Assembly (NCBI GenBank): GCA_934370915.1
Contig: CAKRNI010000133.1
Coordinates: 1 to 7,027, forward strand
DNA from: an uncultured Lachnospiraceae bacterium
GTDB lineage: Bacteria > Bacillota > Clostridia > Lachnospirales > Lachnospiraceae
DNA: 7,027 bases
Direction of reading: 5' to 3'
This document shows, in pieces, positions 1 through 6,122 of this stretch. Below the pieces are notes generated by a model. The model saw nothing but the letters and a program-made list of their open reading frames with translations. It was not told where the DNA came from and ran no database searches. Each line of letters opens with the position of its first letter. Within the stretch, counting starts at the first letter, position 1. The translations under genes and the position numbers were made by a program.

Positions 1-1
1 A

Positions 2-241
2 ATGAAAAGAATCAAGGCAGCCTGCATTACCCAGACGGTGTGTTTTTCAAATCATGACGGTGATACGAGTGAATATGCGAAGAAGATGATCTGTCAGGAG
101 TATGAAAAGTATAAGGTACAGTTGGGCAGAAGTGGGACAAAGTATAAAATTTTATCCGAAAAGACGAATGAAGATGGAACGATTGTGATCGAGATCAAAA
201 AGCAGTACAATACATCTCCGGTGGGAGACTATCTGAACTGA
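2..241 (+). CDS. Small conserved-looking basic protein, function unknown
   Basis: This reads as a 79-residue soluble protein with no signal peptide or membrane segment. The N-terminus (MKRIKAACITQTVCF) is followed by a charged helix-like stretch (about residues 22-43, rich in Glu, Lys and Tyr). A strand-like half ends in IVIEIKKQYN (about 61-70) and the tail GDYLN. From memory, similar 75-80 residue proteins starting with MKRI-AAC-QT and ending in KQYN-GDYL occur in Lachnospiraceae as hypothetical proteins; I cannot name a family. The ATG lies one base into the window, so the ribosome site cannot be seen and an upstream extension is possible, though the N-terminus looks natural. It ends 70 bases before the probable carD start with no terminator between them, so the two are probably co-transcribed. 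Confidence 0.7.
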   Translation: MKRIKAACITQTVCFSNHDGDTSEYAKKMICQEYEKYKVQLGRSGTKYKILSEKTNEDGTIVIEIKKQYNTSPVGDYLN

Positions 242-297
242 TCCGGCGGTTTTAGAGGCAGAGATCAGATGTGTGAAACCTGAAGTCAGTGTTCAGC

Positions 298-303
298 AAG
301 GGG
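298..303 (+). promoter_or_regulatory. Ribosome binding site that fixes the carD-type start at 312
   Basis: AAGGGG lies 8 bases upstream of the ATG at 312. The longer alternative, a GTG at 273, has only a distant GAGG about 14 bases away, and its extra 13 residues precede the usual start of the CarD domain. The ATG is therefore preferred. Confidence 0.7.
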
Positions 304-311
304 ATGATTTT

Positions 312-824
312 ATGAAATATGAGATTGGAGATTTTGTCAGTAAGCAGGTCACAGGAGTGTGCAGAATAGAGGATATTTTATACCTGGATACGCAGGGGAA
401 AATGGATCATAAATTGTATTATCTGATGCGTCCGGTGGAGGATGAGAAGGAAAAGATATATGTGTCTGTCGCAAATTCGGACTCTGCGCTGAGACCGTGT
501 CTGACGGAGGAGAATGCGTGGAAATTGATCGGAATGATTCCGGATATTCCGGCAGCATGGACAGAGAATGAGAAGATGCGGGAGCAGAAGTATAAAGAGG
601 CGGTCAAGGCGAATGATCCGGCGGCGCTGGTCGCAATCATAAAGATGATCTATCAGCGAAAGCAGCAGAGGCTTGCGCAGGGGAAGAAATGTACAGCGAC
701 AGATACGAAATATTTCCAGATTGCGGAAAAGCTCTTGTATGAGGAATTGGGAACAGCCATCGGAAAGCCGAAGCAGGAGATCGCTGATACAATCGTTGAG
801 CATATTGGACAAAACTCTGTTTAA
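312..824 (+). CDS. CarD/CdnL-family transcription regulator
   Basis: This is a 170-residue CarD-like protein. Residues 1-60 (MKYEIGDFVSKQVTGVCRIEDI, then KLYYLMRPV and KIYVSV) match the Tudor-like RNA-polymerase-interacting domain shared by CarD, CdnL and the transcription-repair factor TRCF. Residues 66-166 form the helical C-terminal domain, with the typical LVAIIKMIYQRK--RLAQGKK and YFQIAEKLLYEELG segments. Length and layout fit stand-alone clostridial CarD proteins. Family members bind the RNA polymerase beta subunit and stabilise the open promoter complex, often at ribosomal RNA promoters. Here that role is inferred from the family, and clostridial paralogues may be more specialised. An in-frame GTG at 273 would give 183 residues, but the ribosome site favours 312. 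The upstream 79-residue gene is probably in the same transcript. Confidence 0.87.
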   Translation: MKYEIGDFVSKQVTGVCRIEDILYLDTQGKMDHKLYYLMRPVEDEKEKIYVSVANSDSALRPCLTEENAWKLIGMIPDIPAAWTENEKMREQKYKEAVKANDPAALVAIIKMIYQRKQQRLAQGKKCTATDTKYFQIAEKLLYEELGTAIGKPKQEIADTIVEHIGQNSV

Positions 825-865
825 TTTTTCTGAAAACAGGAAATATCATTGTGATCCAGTTCTAT

Positions 866-888
866 GACCCGCATGGGTGTTTCTTTTT
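866..888 (+). terminator. Weak intrinsic terminator after the carD-type gene
   Basis: A short stem ACCC/GGGT (867-870 with 875-878) closes on the four-base loop GCAT and is followed by a T-rich run (GTTTCTTTTT, 879-888). The stem is only 4 bp, so efficiency is doubtful. The position, about 40 bases past the carD stop and before the sulfur operon leader, is right for a boundary. Confidence 0.45.
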
Positions 889-898
889 ACCGAATAGT

Positions 899-931
899 TA
901 TAGGTTTTCTCTATATGTAACCATAAAATAG
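899..931 (+). promoter_or_regulatory. Inverted repeats, candidate LysR-type regulator site
   Basis: TATAG (899-903) and CTATA (911-915) form a 5-bp inverted repeat with a 7-base gap and contain a T-N11-A pattern (901 to 913), the usual form of LysR-family boxes. A further ATAG at 928-931 pairs with the CTAT at 911-914. The site lies about 115-145 bases upstream of the metB-like start, where an activator of a sulfur-assimilation operon could bind. No regulator gene is in the window, so the assignment is inference. Confidence 0.35.
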
Positions 932-974
932 AAAGATTATACAGAACTGCCGTCCGGTGGTAGATTATTATCAA

Positions 975-1000
975 ATATCCTATTTGGATAGTAGGAATAT
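975..1000 (+). promoter_or_regulatory. Imperfect inverted repeat, candidate repressor operator over the metB-like promoter
   Basis: ATATCCTA (975-982) faces TAGGAATAT (992-1000). The CCTA/TAGG cores pair exactly, and the outer ATAT arms pair if one base is bulged. A/T-flanked CCTA-TAGG(AAT) palindromes of this kind resemble sites of Rrf2-family regulators (CymR or IscR type), and CymR controls cysteine and methionine genes in Bacillus and its relatives. The repeat covers the -35 candidate at 984-989, as expected for repression. The identity of the regulator is inferred only from similarity to remembered motifs. Confidence 0.4.
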
Positions 1001-1012
1001 GAACTCTCTATT
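984..1012 (+). promoter_or_regulatory. Candidate sigma-A promoter of the transsulfuration operon
   Basis: The -35 candidate TTGGAT (984-989) is separated by 17 bases from the -10 candidate TCTATT (1007-1012); each matches the consensus at about four positions. Transcription would start near 1018-1020, leaving a leader of about 25 bases before the ATG at 1045. That is too short for an aptamer riboswitch, so if this promoter is used, control should act on initiation. Confidence 0.4.
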
Positions 1013-1044
1013 TACAAGAGAAAACAGGACAGGAGTGAAAAGAT

Positions 1045-2196
1045 ATGGAGAGAGGAATTAACACACGATGTTTACATTTAGAGGAATCTGAGGGAAAAAC
1101 AGAGCATTTCGGGTCTTTAAGTTACCCGATCTATCAGACGGCGACATACGCCCACGCAGGTGTCGGGAAGAGCACAGGCTATGATTACAGCAGACTGCAG
1201 AACCCGACGAGAGAGCAGTTGGAGAAGGTTGTCGCAAGTCTGGAGGGCGGTATCGATGCCTTTGCCCTTTCAAGCGGAATGGCGGCGATCACACTGTTGA
1301 TGGAGATCTTCAAGCCGGGTGACCATATCATCGCTGAGGCAGATCTCTACGGCGGAAGCGTCCGCTTATTCGACAACATTTCGAAAAAGAACGGGTACGA
1401 GTTCACATTCTTAAACTGCTCCCGCGACGATATCGAAGGCGCTGTAAAAGAAAATACGAAGGCGATCTACATTGAGACACCGACAAATCCAATGATGAAT
1501 GTATCTGATATTTCCGAGATCGCGAAGATCGCCAGGAAACACCATCTTCTTCTGATCGTCGATAACACATTCCTTTCTCCATATTTTCAGAACCCGTTAA
1601 AACTCGGCGCGGATATCGTGATCCACAGCGGAACGAAGTTCCTGGGCGGACACAATGATACCTTAGCCGGATTTATCGTGACAGACAACGAAGAAGTCCA
1701 GGAACAGCTCCGGTTTATCATCAAGACCACCGGTGCCGGACTTGCCCCGTTCGATTGCTGGCTGATCTTAAGAGGCATCAAGACTCTCGGAATCCGCATG
1801 GAGCGGTCCCAGGAGAACGCCATTAAGATCGCAAACTGGCTGAAGGAACAGCCGGTGGTGAAACATGTATATTACCCGGGACTTCCGGAGCATCCGGGTT
1901 ATGAGATCATGAAAAAGCAGGCCAGAGGCTTTGGCTCCATGCTGACCTTCAATGTGGATACAGAGGCCCATGCGCTGCAGATTCTCGAGAGTGTCAGAAT
2001 GATCAGGTTTGCTGAGAGTCTCGGCGGTGTTGAGACACTGATCACCTATCCGACGACCCAGACCCATGCGGATGTGCCGGAAGAAGTCCGCCTGAAAAAC
2101 GGAATCACACCGTGTACGCTCCGGCTTTCGGTCGGAATTGAGGATATCGAGGATCTTCTCGCAGAGTTATCGAAGATATTTGGTGAGCTGAAATAA
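1045..2196 (+). CDS. metB: Cystathionine gamma-synthase-type PLP enzyme (MetB/MetI-like)
   Basis: This is a 383-residue cytosolic enzyme of the Cys/Met-metabolism PLP family. Visible motifs are YSR at 48-50 with NPT at 53-55 (phosphate contacts across the dimer), SSGMAA at 76-81, LYGG at 101-104 (the stacking Tyr), VDNT at 172-175 (Asp to the PLP nitrogen), SGTK at 195-198 with Lys198 as the Schiff-base lysine followed by GGHND, SLGGVETL at 325-332, and LRLSVGIED at 359-367 (substrate carboxylate Arg). The length suits cystathionine gamma-synthase or gamma-lyase rather than the longer O-acetylhomoserine sulfhydrylases (about 430). The next gene is a cystathionine beta-lyase type, which favours the forward route: activated homoserine plus cysteine to cystathionine. 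Gamma-lyase or sulfhydrylase side activity cannot be excluded from sequence. An AGGAGTG ribosome site (1031-1037) supports this start. Confidence 0.88.
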   Translation: MERGINTRCLHLEESEGKTEHFGSLSYPIYQTATYAHAGVGKSTGYDYSRLQNPTREQLEKVVASLEGGIDAFALSSGMAAITLLMEIFKPGDHIIAEADLYGGSVRLFDNISKKNGYEFTFLNCSRDDIEGAVKENTKAIYIETPTNPMMNVSDISEIAKIARKHHLLLIVDNTFLSPYFQNPLKLGADIVIHSGTKFLGGHNDTLAGFIVTDNEEVQEQLRFIIKTTGAGLAPFDCWLILRGIKTLGIRMERSQENAIKIANWLKEQPVVKHVYYPGLPEHPGYEIMKKQARGFGSMLTFNVDTEAHALQILESVRMIRFAESLGGVETLITYPTTQTHADVPEEVRLKNGITPCTLRLSVGIEDIEDLLAELSKIFGELK

Positions 2197-2227
2197 GGCA
2201 TGGGGCAAAAGGAGAGAGGATATCGGT

Positions 2228-3403
2228 ATGACGGAAAGAAATTTGAATTTTGATGAGATCATTGACCGCCGGGGCACGGACTGCCTGAAATATGACTTTG
2301 CAAAGAGGAGAGGAAAGCCGGCGGATGTTCTCCCGCTCTGGGTGGCAGACATGGATTTCAAAACCTCTTCCTATGTGGAGGACGCGCTGATTGAACGGGC
2401 GAAGCATGGGATCTTTGGTTACAGCGATACTCAGGAAGTGTATTTTCATGCAGTAGCAGGCTGGATGGAACGTCACCATCACTGGAAAATCGAGGAAGAG
2501 TGGCTGATCAAGACTCCGGGCGTAGTATTTGCCCTCGCGATGGCAGTAAAGGCGTTCACGAAATCAGGAGACAGCATCCTGATCCAGCAGCCGGTCTACT
2601 ATCCGTTTTCTGAGGTGATCCGGGACAACGACAGAGTGATCGTTAGCAGCGACCTGTATTTAGGAGAAGACAACCGATACCATATCGATCTTGCTGATTT
2701 TGAGAAGAAGATTGTGGAACATCAGGTAAAGCTGTTCCTTCTCTGCAATCCCCACAACCCGTCGGGAAGAGTGTTTACGAAGGAAGAACTGACCGGAATG
2801 GGAGATCTGTGTGTAAAATACAGTGTGACGGTGGTCAGCGATGAGATCCACAACGATTTTGTGTTCCGGGGAGAGCACACCGTGTTTGCTTCACTTAAAA
2901 AGGAATTTGAGGATATCTGCGTGGTCTGCACATCTCCGAGCAAAACCTTCAACCTGGCGAGCATGATGATCTCCAATATTTTTGTCCCAAATGAAGCATT
3001 GAGACAGAAATTTCAGCATCAGGTCGATGCCGCGGGAATCAGCCAGTTGGGCGTGCTGGGACTTGTGGCAGCACAGACGGCGTATGAGAAGGGCGATGAG
3101 TGGTACGAGAGCATGCTTGCATATGTGCGGGAAAATATCGCCTATGTAAAGAAATATGTGAAGGATCACATGCCGGGAGTGAACGTCATTGACGGCGAGG
3201 GAACCTACCTTTTGTGGCTGGATTTCAGAGGGACCGGAATCGGTGCCGATGAGCTGGACCGCCGGATCATCTACGACGCGAAGCTGTGGCTGGACAGTGG
3301 AAAGATCTTCGGAAAGACAGGAACCGGATTCCAGAGGATCAATGTGGCGGCACCGAGGAAGACGATTGAGGAGTGCATGGAGCGGATTAAAAAAGTGCTG
3401 TGA
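2228..3403 (+). CDS. patB: PatB/MalY-type cystathionine beta-lyase (class I/II aminotransferase fold)
   Basis: This 391-residue fold-type I PLP enzyme belongs to the MalY/PatB C-S lyase group. Evidence: the N-terminal LPLWVADMDF (35-44), GYSD (64-67), the PVYYPF loop (122-127), NPHNPSGR at 174-181, SDEIH at 204-208 with Asp205 for the PLP nitrogen, SPSKTFNLA at 236-244 with Lys239 as the Schiff-base lysine, and Arg370 in FQRIN for the substrate carboxylate. Such enzymes cleave cystathionine to homocysteine, pyruvate and ammonia, and many also release sulfide from cysteine. The preceding gene makes cystathionine, so the pair forms a transsulfuration module resembling the metI-metC order of Bacillus. 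The gap is 31 bases and the ribosome site GGAGAGAGGA ends at 2220, 7 bases before the ATG. No internal damage is visible. Confidence 0.88.
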   Translation: MTERNLNFDEIIDRRGTDCLKYDFAKRRGKPADVLPLWVADMDFKTSSYVEDALIERAKHGIFGYSDTQEVYFHAVAGWMERHHHWKIEEEWLIKTPGVVFALAMAVKAFTKSGDSILIQQPVYYPFSEVIRDNDRVIVSSDLYLGEDNRYHIDLADFEKKIVEHQVKLFLLCNPHNPSGRVFTKEELTGMGDLCVKYSVTVVSDEIHNDFVFRGEHTVFASLKKEFEDICVVCTSPSKTFNLASMMISNIFVPNEALRQKFQHQVDAAGISQLGVLGLVAAQTAYEKGDEWYESMLAYVRENIAYVKKYVKDHMPGVNVIDGEGTYLLWLDFRGTGIGADELDRRIIYDAKLWLDSGKIFGKTGTGFQRINVAAPRKTIEECMERIKKVL

Positions 3404-3519
3404 CTTAGAGATATGTGCATCTGCAGGTCATAAAGAATTCATTTACGAATCGGAAAGGTGCTGGAGTCCGGAGTGGCAGTTTAAAATGAACCGCCTGCAT
3501 CTCTCAACAGCGAATTTAG

Positions 3520-3548
3520 TTGCCGGACAGGGAAAATCGTGATACATT
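3520..3548 (+). promoter_or_regulatory. Candidate promoter of the transglutaminase-like gene
   Basis: TTGCCG (3520-3525), a 17-base spacer and TACATT (3543-3548) each match the sigma-A consensus at four positions. The predicted start lies about 45 bases before the ATG at 3601. The interval 3404-3519 between the patB stop and this site holds no gene or clear terminator that I can see. Confidence 0.45.
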
Positions 3549-3587
3549 GTAAGCAGAACGTATTACCGTGAACGGATACAAACAGAC

Positions 3588-3593
3588 AGGAGG
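3588..3593 (+). promoter_or_regulatory. Ribosome binding site that fixes the start at 3601
   Basis: AGGAGG ends 7 bases before the ATG at 3601 and only one base before the in-frame ATG at 3595; it lies downstream of the in-frame GTG at 3568. The third candidate, 3601, is therefore the likely start, and it places the signal peptide right at the N-terminus. Confidence 0.8.
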
Positions 3594-3600
3594 AATGAGT

Positions 3601-4302
3601 ATGAGACATTTTCTTAAAGTCATGATGTGTGCGGCAGCGCTCTGCGCAGGTATTTCCAGCTTTCCGGCATATGCATCGTCAAAATTCGATCCGGCGTATT
3701 ATGCGTCAGCAAATCCGGATGTGGCAGCAGCCTGCGGAACAGATGAGGCGTCTCTGCTTCGCCATTACATGAATTTCGGAATGGCAGAAGGCCGTAAGCC
3801 GTCGGAGCAGGGACTGGCGGGTGACAGCCTGGAGCTGACGGAAGAACAGATCAAGGCGGCATGGACACCTGTTCCGATCGCGGATCTGGCCAACTATAAA
3901 AGCATCAAAAAGCGCATGACGGACACTGAGTTTGAAGCGGCATATCAGGAGGCATTAAAGATCGTGACTCCTGTAGCGTTTGCAAGCCGTGAAGAACAGC
4001 TGAACCATATCGCTGTGTCGTTAAGGGGACTTTTTGATACACAGATGAGCTATTCCATGTCCACGGATCACTATAATGACCCGTACGGATATCTGGTTCT
4101 GCATTCTGCGTCCTGTGCGGGATGTACCCGGACAACGGGACTCTGCCTGAATATTCTGGGGATTCCGTATGAACATATTAACGAGAACCAGTACGCCCAT
4201 CAGTGGACGCGTGTCGATGTGAACGGCACATACTGGATCTGCGATGCATACGGAATGTACTGCGGCCCGGAACCGGCGGAAAGACAGCATCCGTATTTTT
4301 AG
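3601..4302 (+). CDS. Exported transglutaminase-like (cysteine protease fold) protein
   Basis: The product has 233 residues. Residues 1-25 are a Sec signal peptide (MRHFLKVMM, a hydrophobic core, then FPAYA with cleavage likely before SSKFD). Residues 29-65 form a FDPAYYASANPDVAAA...HYMNFGMAEGR module, a small helical motif seen in many secreted clostridial proteins. The C-terminal part (about 125-233) resembles the transglutaminase-like superfamily: a nucleophile Cys175 in CAGCTRTTG, then LGIPYEHI, His200 in AHQWTRVDVNGTYW, and Asp215 in ICDAYG. This is the canonical Cys-His-Asp order. It could be a cell-wall or protein hydrolase, or a cross-linking enzyme; the substrate is unknown. Cys172 is a second possible nucleophile. 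The gene appears monocistronic, with its own promoter candidate and a strong terminator. Confidence 0.75.
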   Translation: MRHFLKVMMCAAALCAGISSFPAYASSKFDPAYYASANPDVAAACGTDEASLLRHYMNFGMAEGRKPSEQGLAGDSLELTEEQIKAAWTPVPIADLANYKSIKKRMTDTEFEAAYQEALKIVTPVAFASREEQLNHIAVSLRGLFDTQMSYSMSTDHYNDPYGYLVLHSASCAGCTRTTGLCLNILGIPYEHINENQYAHQWTRVDVNGTYWICDAYGMYCGPEPAERQHPYF

Positions 4303-4325
4303 TAGGATAAATTATAAAATAGAAT

Positions 4326-4378
4326 GGCTGGTCGTATCTCCTTTGAGGCAGGAGGACGGTCAGCCGTTTTTGTTTCGT
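4326..4378 (+). terminator. Strong intrinsic terminator
   Basis: GGCTGGTCGT (4326-4335) pairs over 10 bp with ACGGTCAGCC (4356-4365), with two G-T wobbles. An inner CTCCT/AGGAG stem continues the hairpin. A T-run (TTTTTGTTT, 4367-4375) follows. It lies 24 bases past the stop of the transglutaminase-like gene. Confidence 0.9.
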
Positions 4379-4468
4379 TACTTCTGCTTTAGTGATGGTT
4401 TTCTCAAAACACGGAAACTTTCTGTGATTTTTGCATACGGATAGTTAATTTTGAACGAATTACTTACG

Positions 4469-4484
4469 AAAATCGTACGATTTT
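4469..4484. repeat. Perfect 16-bp palindrome AAAATCGTACGATTTT
   Basis: The two 8-base halves are exact reverse complements centred between 4476 and 4477, with no spacer. No T-run follows and the stem would have no loop, so it is not a terminator. A dimeric regulator's operator is the simplest reading. It overlaps the only, weak, -10 candidate (TACGAT, 4476-4481) upstream of the lipoprotein cluster. The regulator is not in the window. Confidence 0.6.
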
Positions 4485-4573
4485 AGAAGGAAAGCCAAAT
4501 TGAAACAGATTTATGTTAAAATTAGGTATCGAAACAGAGCTGGTCACTAATCATGCGAAAATGTGGTTGGTAG

Positions 4574-4768
4574 GCCAAGAGCACAAAGCAGTGGAAGGCG
4601 AAGGAGTATGTCGATGGAATGATGAAGTTTCGGGGGACTGCTAAGGGGAAGAAGAAGGCAGAGAAGGCTTATGAAGAGAATCGGGGGATTTTTGAGAAGA
4701 TCCTGGGTGAAAAGATGTATGGAGAGTGTGTTGCGAAGCTGGATGAGAGGATGAAGGCGGATGATTAA
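4574..4768 (+). pseudogene. Lysine-rich orphan reading frame, possibly a decayed gene
   Basis: The frame opens after a TAG at 4571 and reads AKSTKQWKAKEYVDGMMKF, then a KGKKKAEKAYEEN segment, FEKILGEKMYGECVAKLDE and a TAA at 4766. The amphipathic, charged and helical character looks protein-like rather than random. The only starts are ATGs at 4619 and 4622, giving 48-49 residues, and the AAGGAG at 4601-4606 is 12 bases from the first, rather far. The protein-like sequence begins well before these ATGs, which suggests a lost 5' end. An overlapping frame from 4513 (MLKLGIETELVTN...) runs to 4644 and could be the earlier part of the same gene, joined by a frameshift near 4565-4580. I do not recognise a family. 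A functional 49-residue protein remains possible. Confidence 0.4.
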
Positions 4769-4798
4769 AGGAATGAAAAGGGAAGGAAATGTTAGGTT

Positions 4799-5770
4799 AT
4801 GAAGAAGAAAAATTATGTGCTAACACTGATTCTGGCTGTTGGACTTTGTGTTGGATGCGGGAAAAGTGGAAATGCAGTGAGTGATCAGAGTACAGAAAAT
4901 ATAGTCAGTGTGGAGAATACAGGCAGTGAAACTGTGAATGGATCTCAGGGAGCAGAGACGCTGGGCAGCAAAAATAAGATGGGCGATGCCGATGACTGGG
5001 ATGATATGATAGAGATTGATTTCGAGAATGATTATACGGAAGATATAAAGGCAGATGTTTCCTATATGGTATCGCATTCAGAGTCTTTGCAGAAGGAACT
5101 GAAGAATATTGAAAAGATTACGGAGAAATATACTGTGCTGTCGAAAAAGGCGGAAACGCAGGGAGAGATGAATCTTTCATCCAGATGGCTTTATGTGATA
5201 TGGGACACGGAACTCAATAATCTCTGGAGCAGATTCAGCAGCCTGGCGGATCAGGAGACAAAAAAGCGGGTTCTCGAAGAACAGAGGAACTGGATCGCCA
5301 TGAAGGAAGAGGCGGTGCTTCTCAGCATCGGAACCAGCGAGGAGAATGGCAGTATGTATCCGCTTCTTGAGAATTCTTTTTTGGAAGAGATCACGAAAAA
5401 TCGGGCGTATATTCTGGCCAGAGAGGTGGCAAAACTCAGGGGTGAAGAGGTTTTGATGCCGGAGAAATCGGAGACGTATGGACTGTTTGTAGATAATGAG
5501 GGGACTGGGGACGTATACAGTTCTATGGACCTCAGACAGGGAATCGATGGAACAGACGAAGCGGTTATTTCTATTTATAGATTGGGAGAATTAGAAGGAA
5601 TATTTGAGGACCACGGGAATGGAGAATTGGAGTTTACTTCGGATGATGGAAGCGTGAGTGGAATGATCAACATCCATGGATGGGATGGCGCAGGTTTCAG
5701 AATTACGAAAGTGGATGGAAACTCTCCTTTTAGTGAGGGAGAGGAGTTTGAATTTCCGTTTGTGTTTTAA
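4799..5770 (+). CDS. Lipoprotein with LprI-like (DUF1311) domain
   Basis: The product has 323 residues. A lysine-rich N-terminus and hydrophobic core end in GLCVGC, so Cys20 is the likely lipid-modified residue. Position -3 is Cys rather than the usual Leu/Val/Ile, a slightly atypical lipobox. A low-complexity, acidic linker rich in Ser, Gly and Asn (about 21-85) follows. Residues 85-215 resemble the lysozyme-inhibitor LprI/DUF1311 domain: a helical region with WDTELNNLWSRF (135-146), LEEQRNWIAMKEEAV (159-173) and FLEEITKNRAYIL (194-206), the family's LN--Y, Q--W---R and LT--R pattern. Residues 226-323 form a separate beta-rich, Gly/Asp-rich domain I cannot name. LprI of Mycobacterium inhibits lysozyme; that role is not shown here. 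The ribosome site is ordinary to weak (GGAAGG about 12 bases upstream). It heads a run of small envelope genes. Confidence 0.75.
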   Translation: MKKKNYVLTLILAVGLCVGCGKSGNAVSDQSTENIVSVENTGSETVNGSQGAETLGSKNKMGDADDWDDMIEIDFENDYTEDIKADVSYMVSHSESLQKELKNIEKITEKYTVLSKKAETQGEMNLSSRWLYVIWDTELNNLWSRFSSLADQETKKRVLEEQRNWIAMKEEAVLLSIGTSEENGSMYPLLENSFLEEITKNRAYILAREVAKLRGEEVLMPEKSETYGLFVDNEGTGDVYSSMDLRQGIDGTDEAVISIYRLGELEGIFEDHGNGELEFTSDDGSVSGMINIHGWDGAGFRITKVDGNSPFSEGEEFEFPFVF

Positions 5771-5808
5771 ATGAATCGATAGGATCTAAGGCAAAGGAGG
5801 AATAAGGA

Positions 5809-6042
5809 ATGAAGAAAGTATTGATTGGCGGCTTTTTATCTTTGACCGGCAGTATCTGGGCGATGATGGTGATGTTTGTGGCTGGAAATAACCTGACGTC
5901 CGGGTGGTCGACTCCGCCGGGGAGATTTATGACGACGGTGGCGGAGATGGGGCTGACAGAGGTGTTTGGGATGGCTATCCTCCTGGTGGTTTTGGGGATC
6001 GCGGTTATGTTGGTTGAACTGGTTCGAAAGGACAGACAGTAG
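5809..6042 (+). CDS. Small two-span membrane protein, function unknown
   Basis: The product has 77 residues, with hydrophobic segments at about 4-26 and 50-72 and a 23-residue loop between them (NNLTSGWSTPPGRFMTTVAEMG). The C-terminus is basic (VRKDRQ). The positive tail and MKK start suggest that both ends face the cytoplasm. A very strong ribosome site, AAAGGAGG (5793-5800), sits 8 bases before the ATG. The gene begins 38 bases after the lipoprotein gene with no terminator, so the two are probably one transcript. I recognise no family. The size and two helices are compatible with a toxin, holin-like protein or accessory subunit, but nothing specific points to any of these. Confidence 0.75.
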   Translation: MKKVLIGGFLSLTGSIWAMMVMFVAGNNLTSGWSTPPGRFMTTVAEMGLTEVFGMAILLVVLGIAVMLVELVRKDRQ

Positions 6043-6122
6043 TAGTTATTTTGGCTGGAAATTGGAGGACGTAAGGAAACAAATAGAACGGGACAGTATG
6101 GAATTAAGAGGAGGTATCGTGT

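Larger units (their letters stand above)
4379..4798 (+). other. 420-base stretch without a convincing intact gene
   Basis: Between the strong terminator and the lipoprotein gene I see an A/T-rich first half and a purine-rich second half. The first half contains the palindrome at 4469-4484. The second half contains two short overlapping reading frames (4513-4644 and 4574-4768). No structural RNA signature, insertion-sequence end or clear second terminator was found. A promoter for the downstream lipoprotein cluster must lie here. One weak candidate is TTGAAC (4451-4456) with TACGAT (4476-4481), at a long 19-base spacing. Confidence 0.5.

Noticed and set aside
378..812. Antisense frame of 144 codons opposite the carD-type gene
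   Set aside because: It is rich in Arg, Leu, Cys and His, as expected from the complement of a coding strand, and the sense strand encodes a clear CarD protein.
947..963. Small hairpin CTGCC/GGTAG in the metB leader
   Set aside because: It has five base pairs with one wobble and a seven-base loop, lies upstream of the likely transcription start and has no T-run; it is probably chance.
825..1044. SAM riboswitch or T-box before the metB-like gene
   Set aside because: I looked for the S-box core and the T-box sequence (GGTGG-ACCGCG type) and found neither. GGTGG occurs at 956-960 but only in a 5-bp hairpin without the rest.
1768..2067. Antisense frame opposite the metB-like gene
   Set aside because: The sense strand carries conserved PLP-enzyme motifs throughout; the antisense frame has no domain-like pattern.
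3189..3542. Open frame of 117 codons overlapping the end of patB
   Set aside because: Two thirds of it is an out-of-frame reading of patB with many Arg, Ser and Trp residues, it has no ribosome site, and the part beyond patB does not look like a protein.
4244..4444. Frame of 66 codons across the strong terminator
   Set aside because: It starts inside the transglutaminase-like gene and reads through the terminator hairpin, so it is not a plausible gene.
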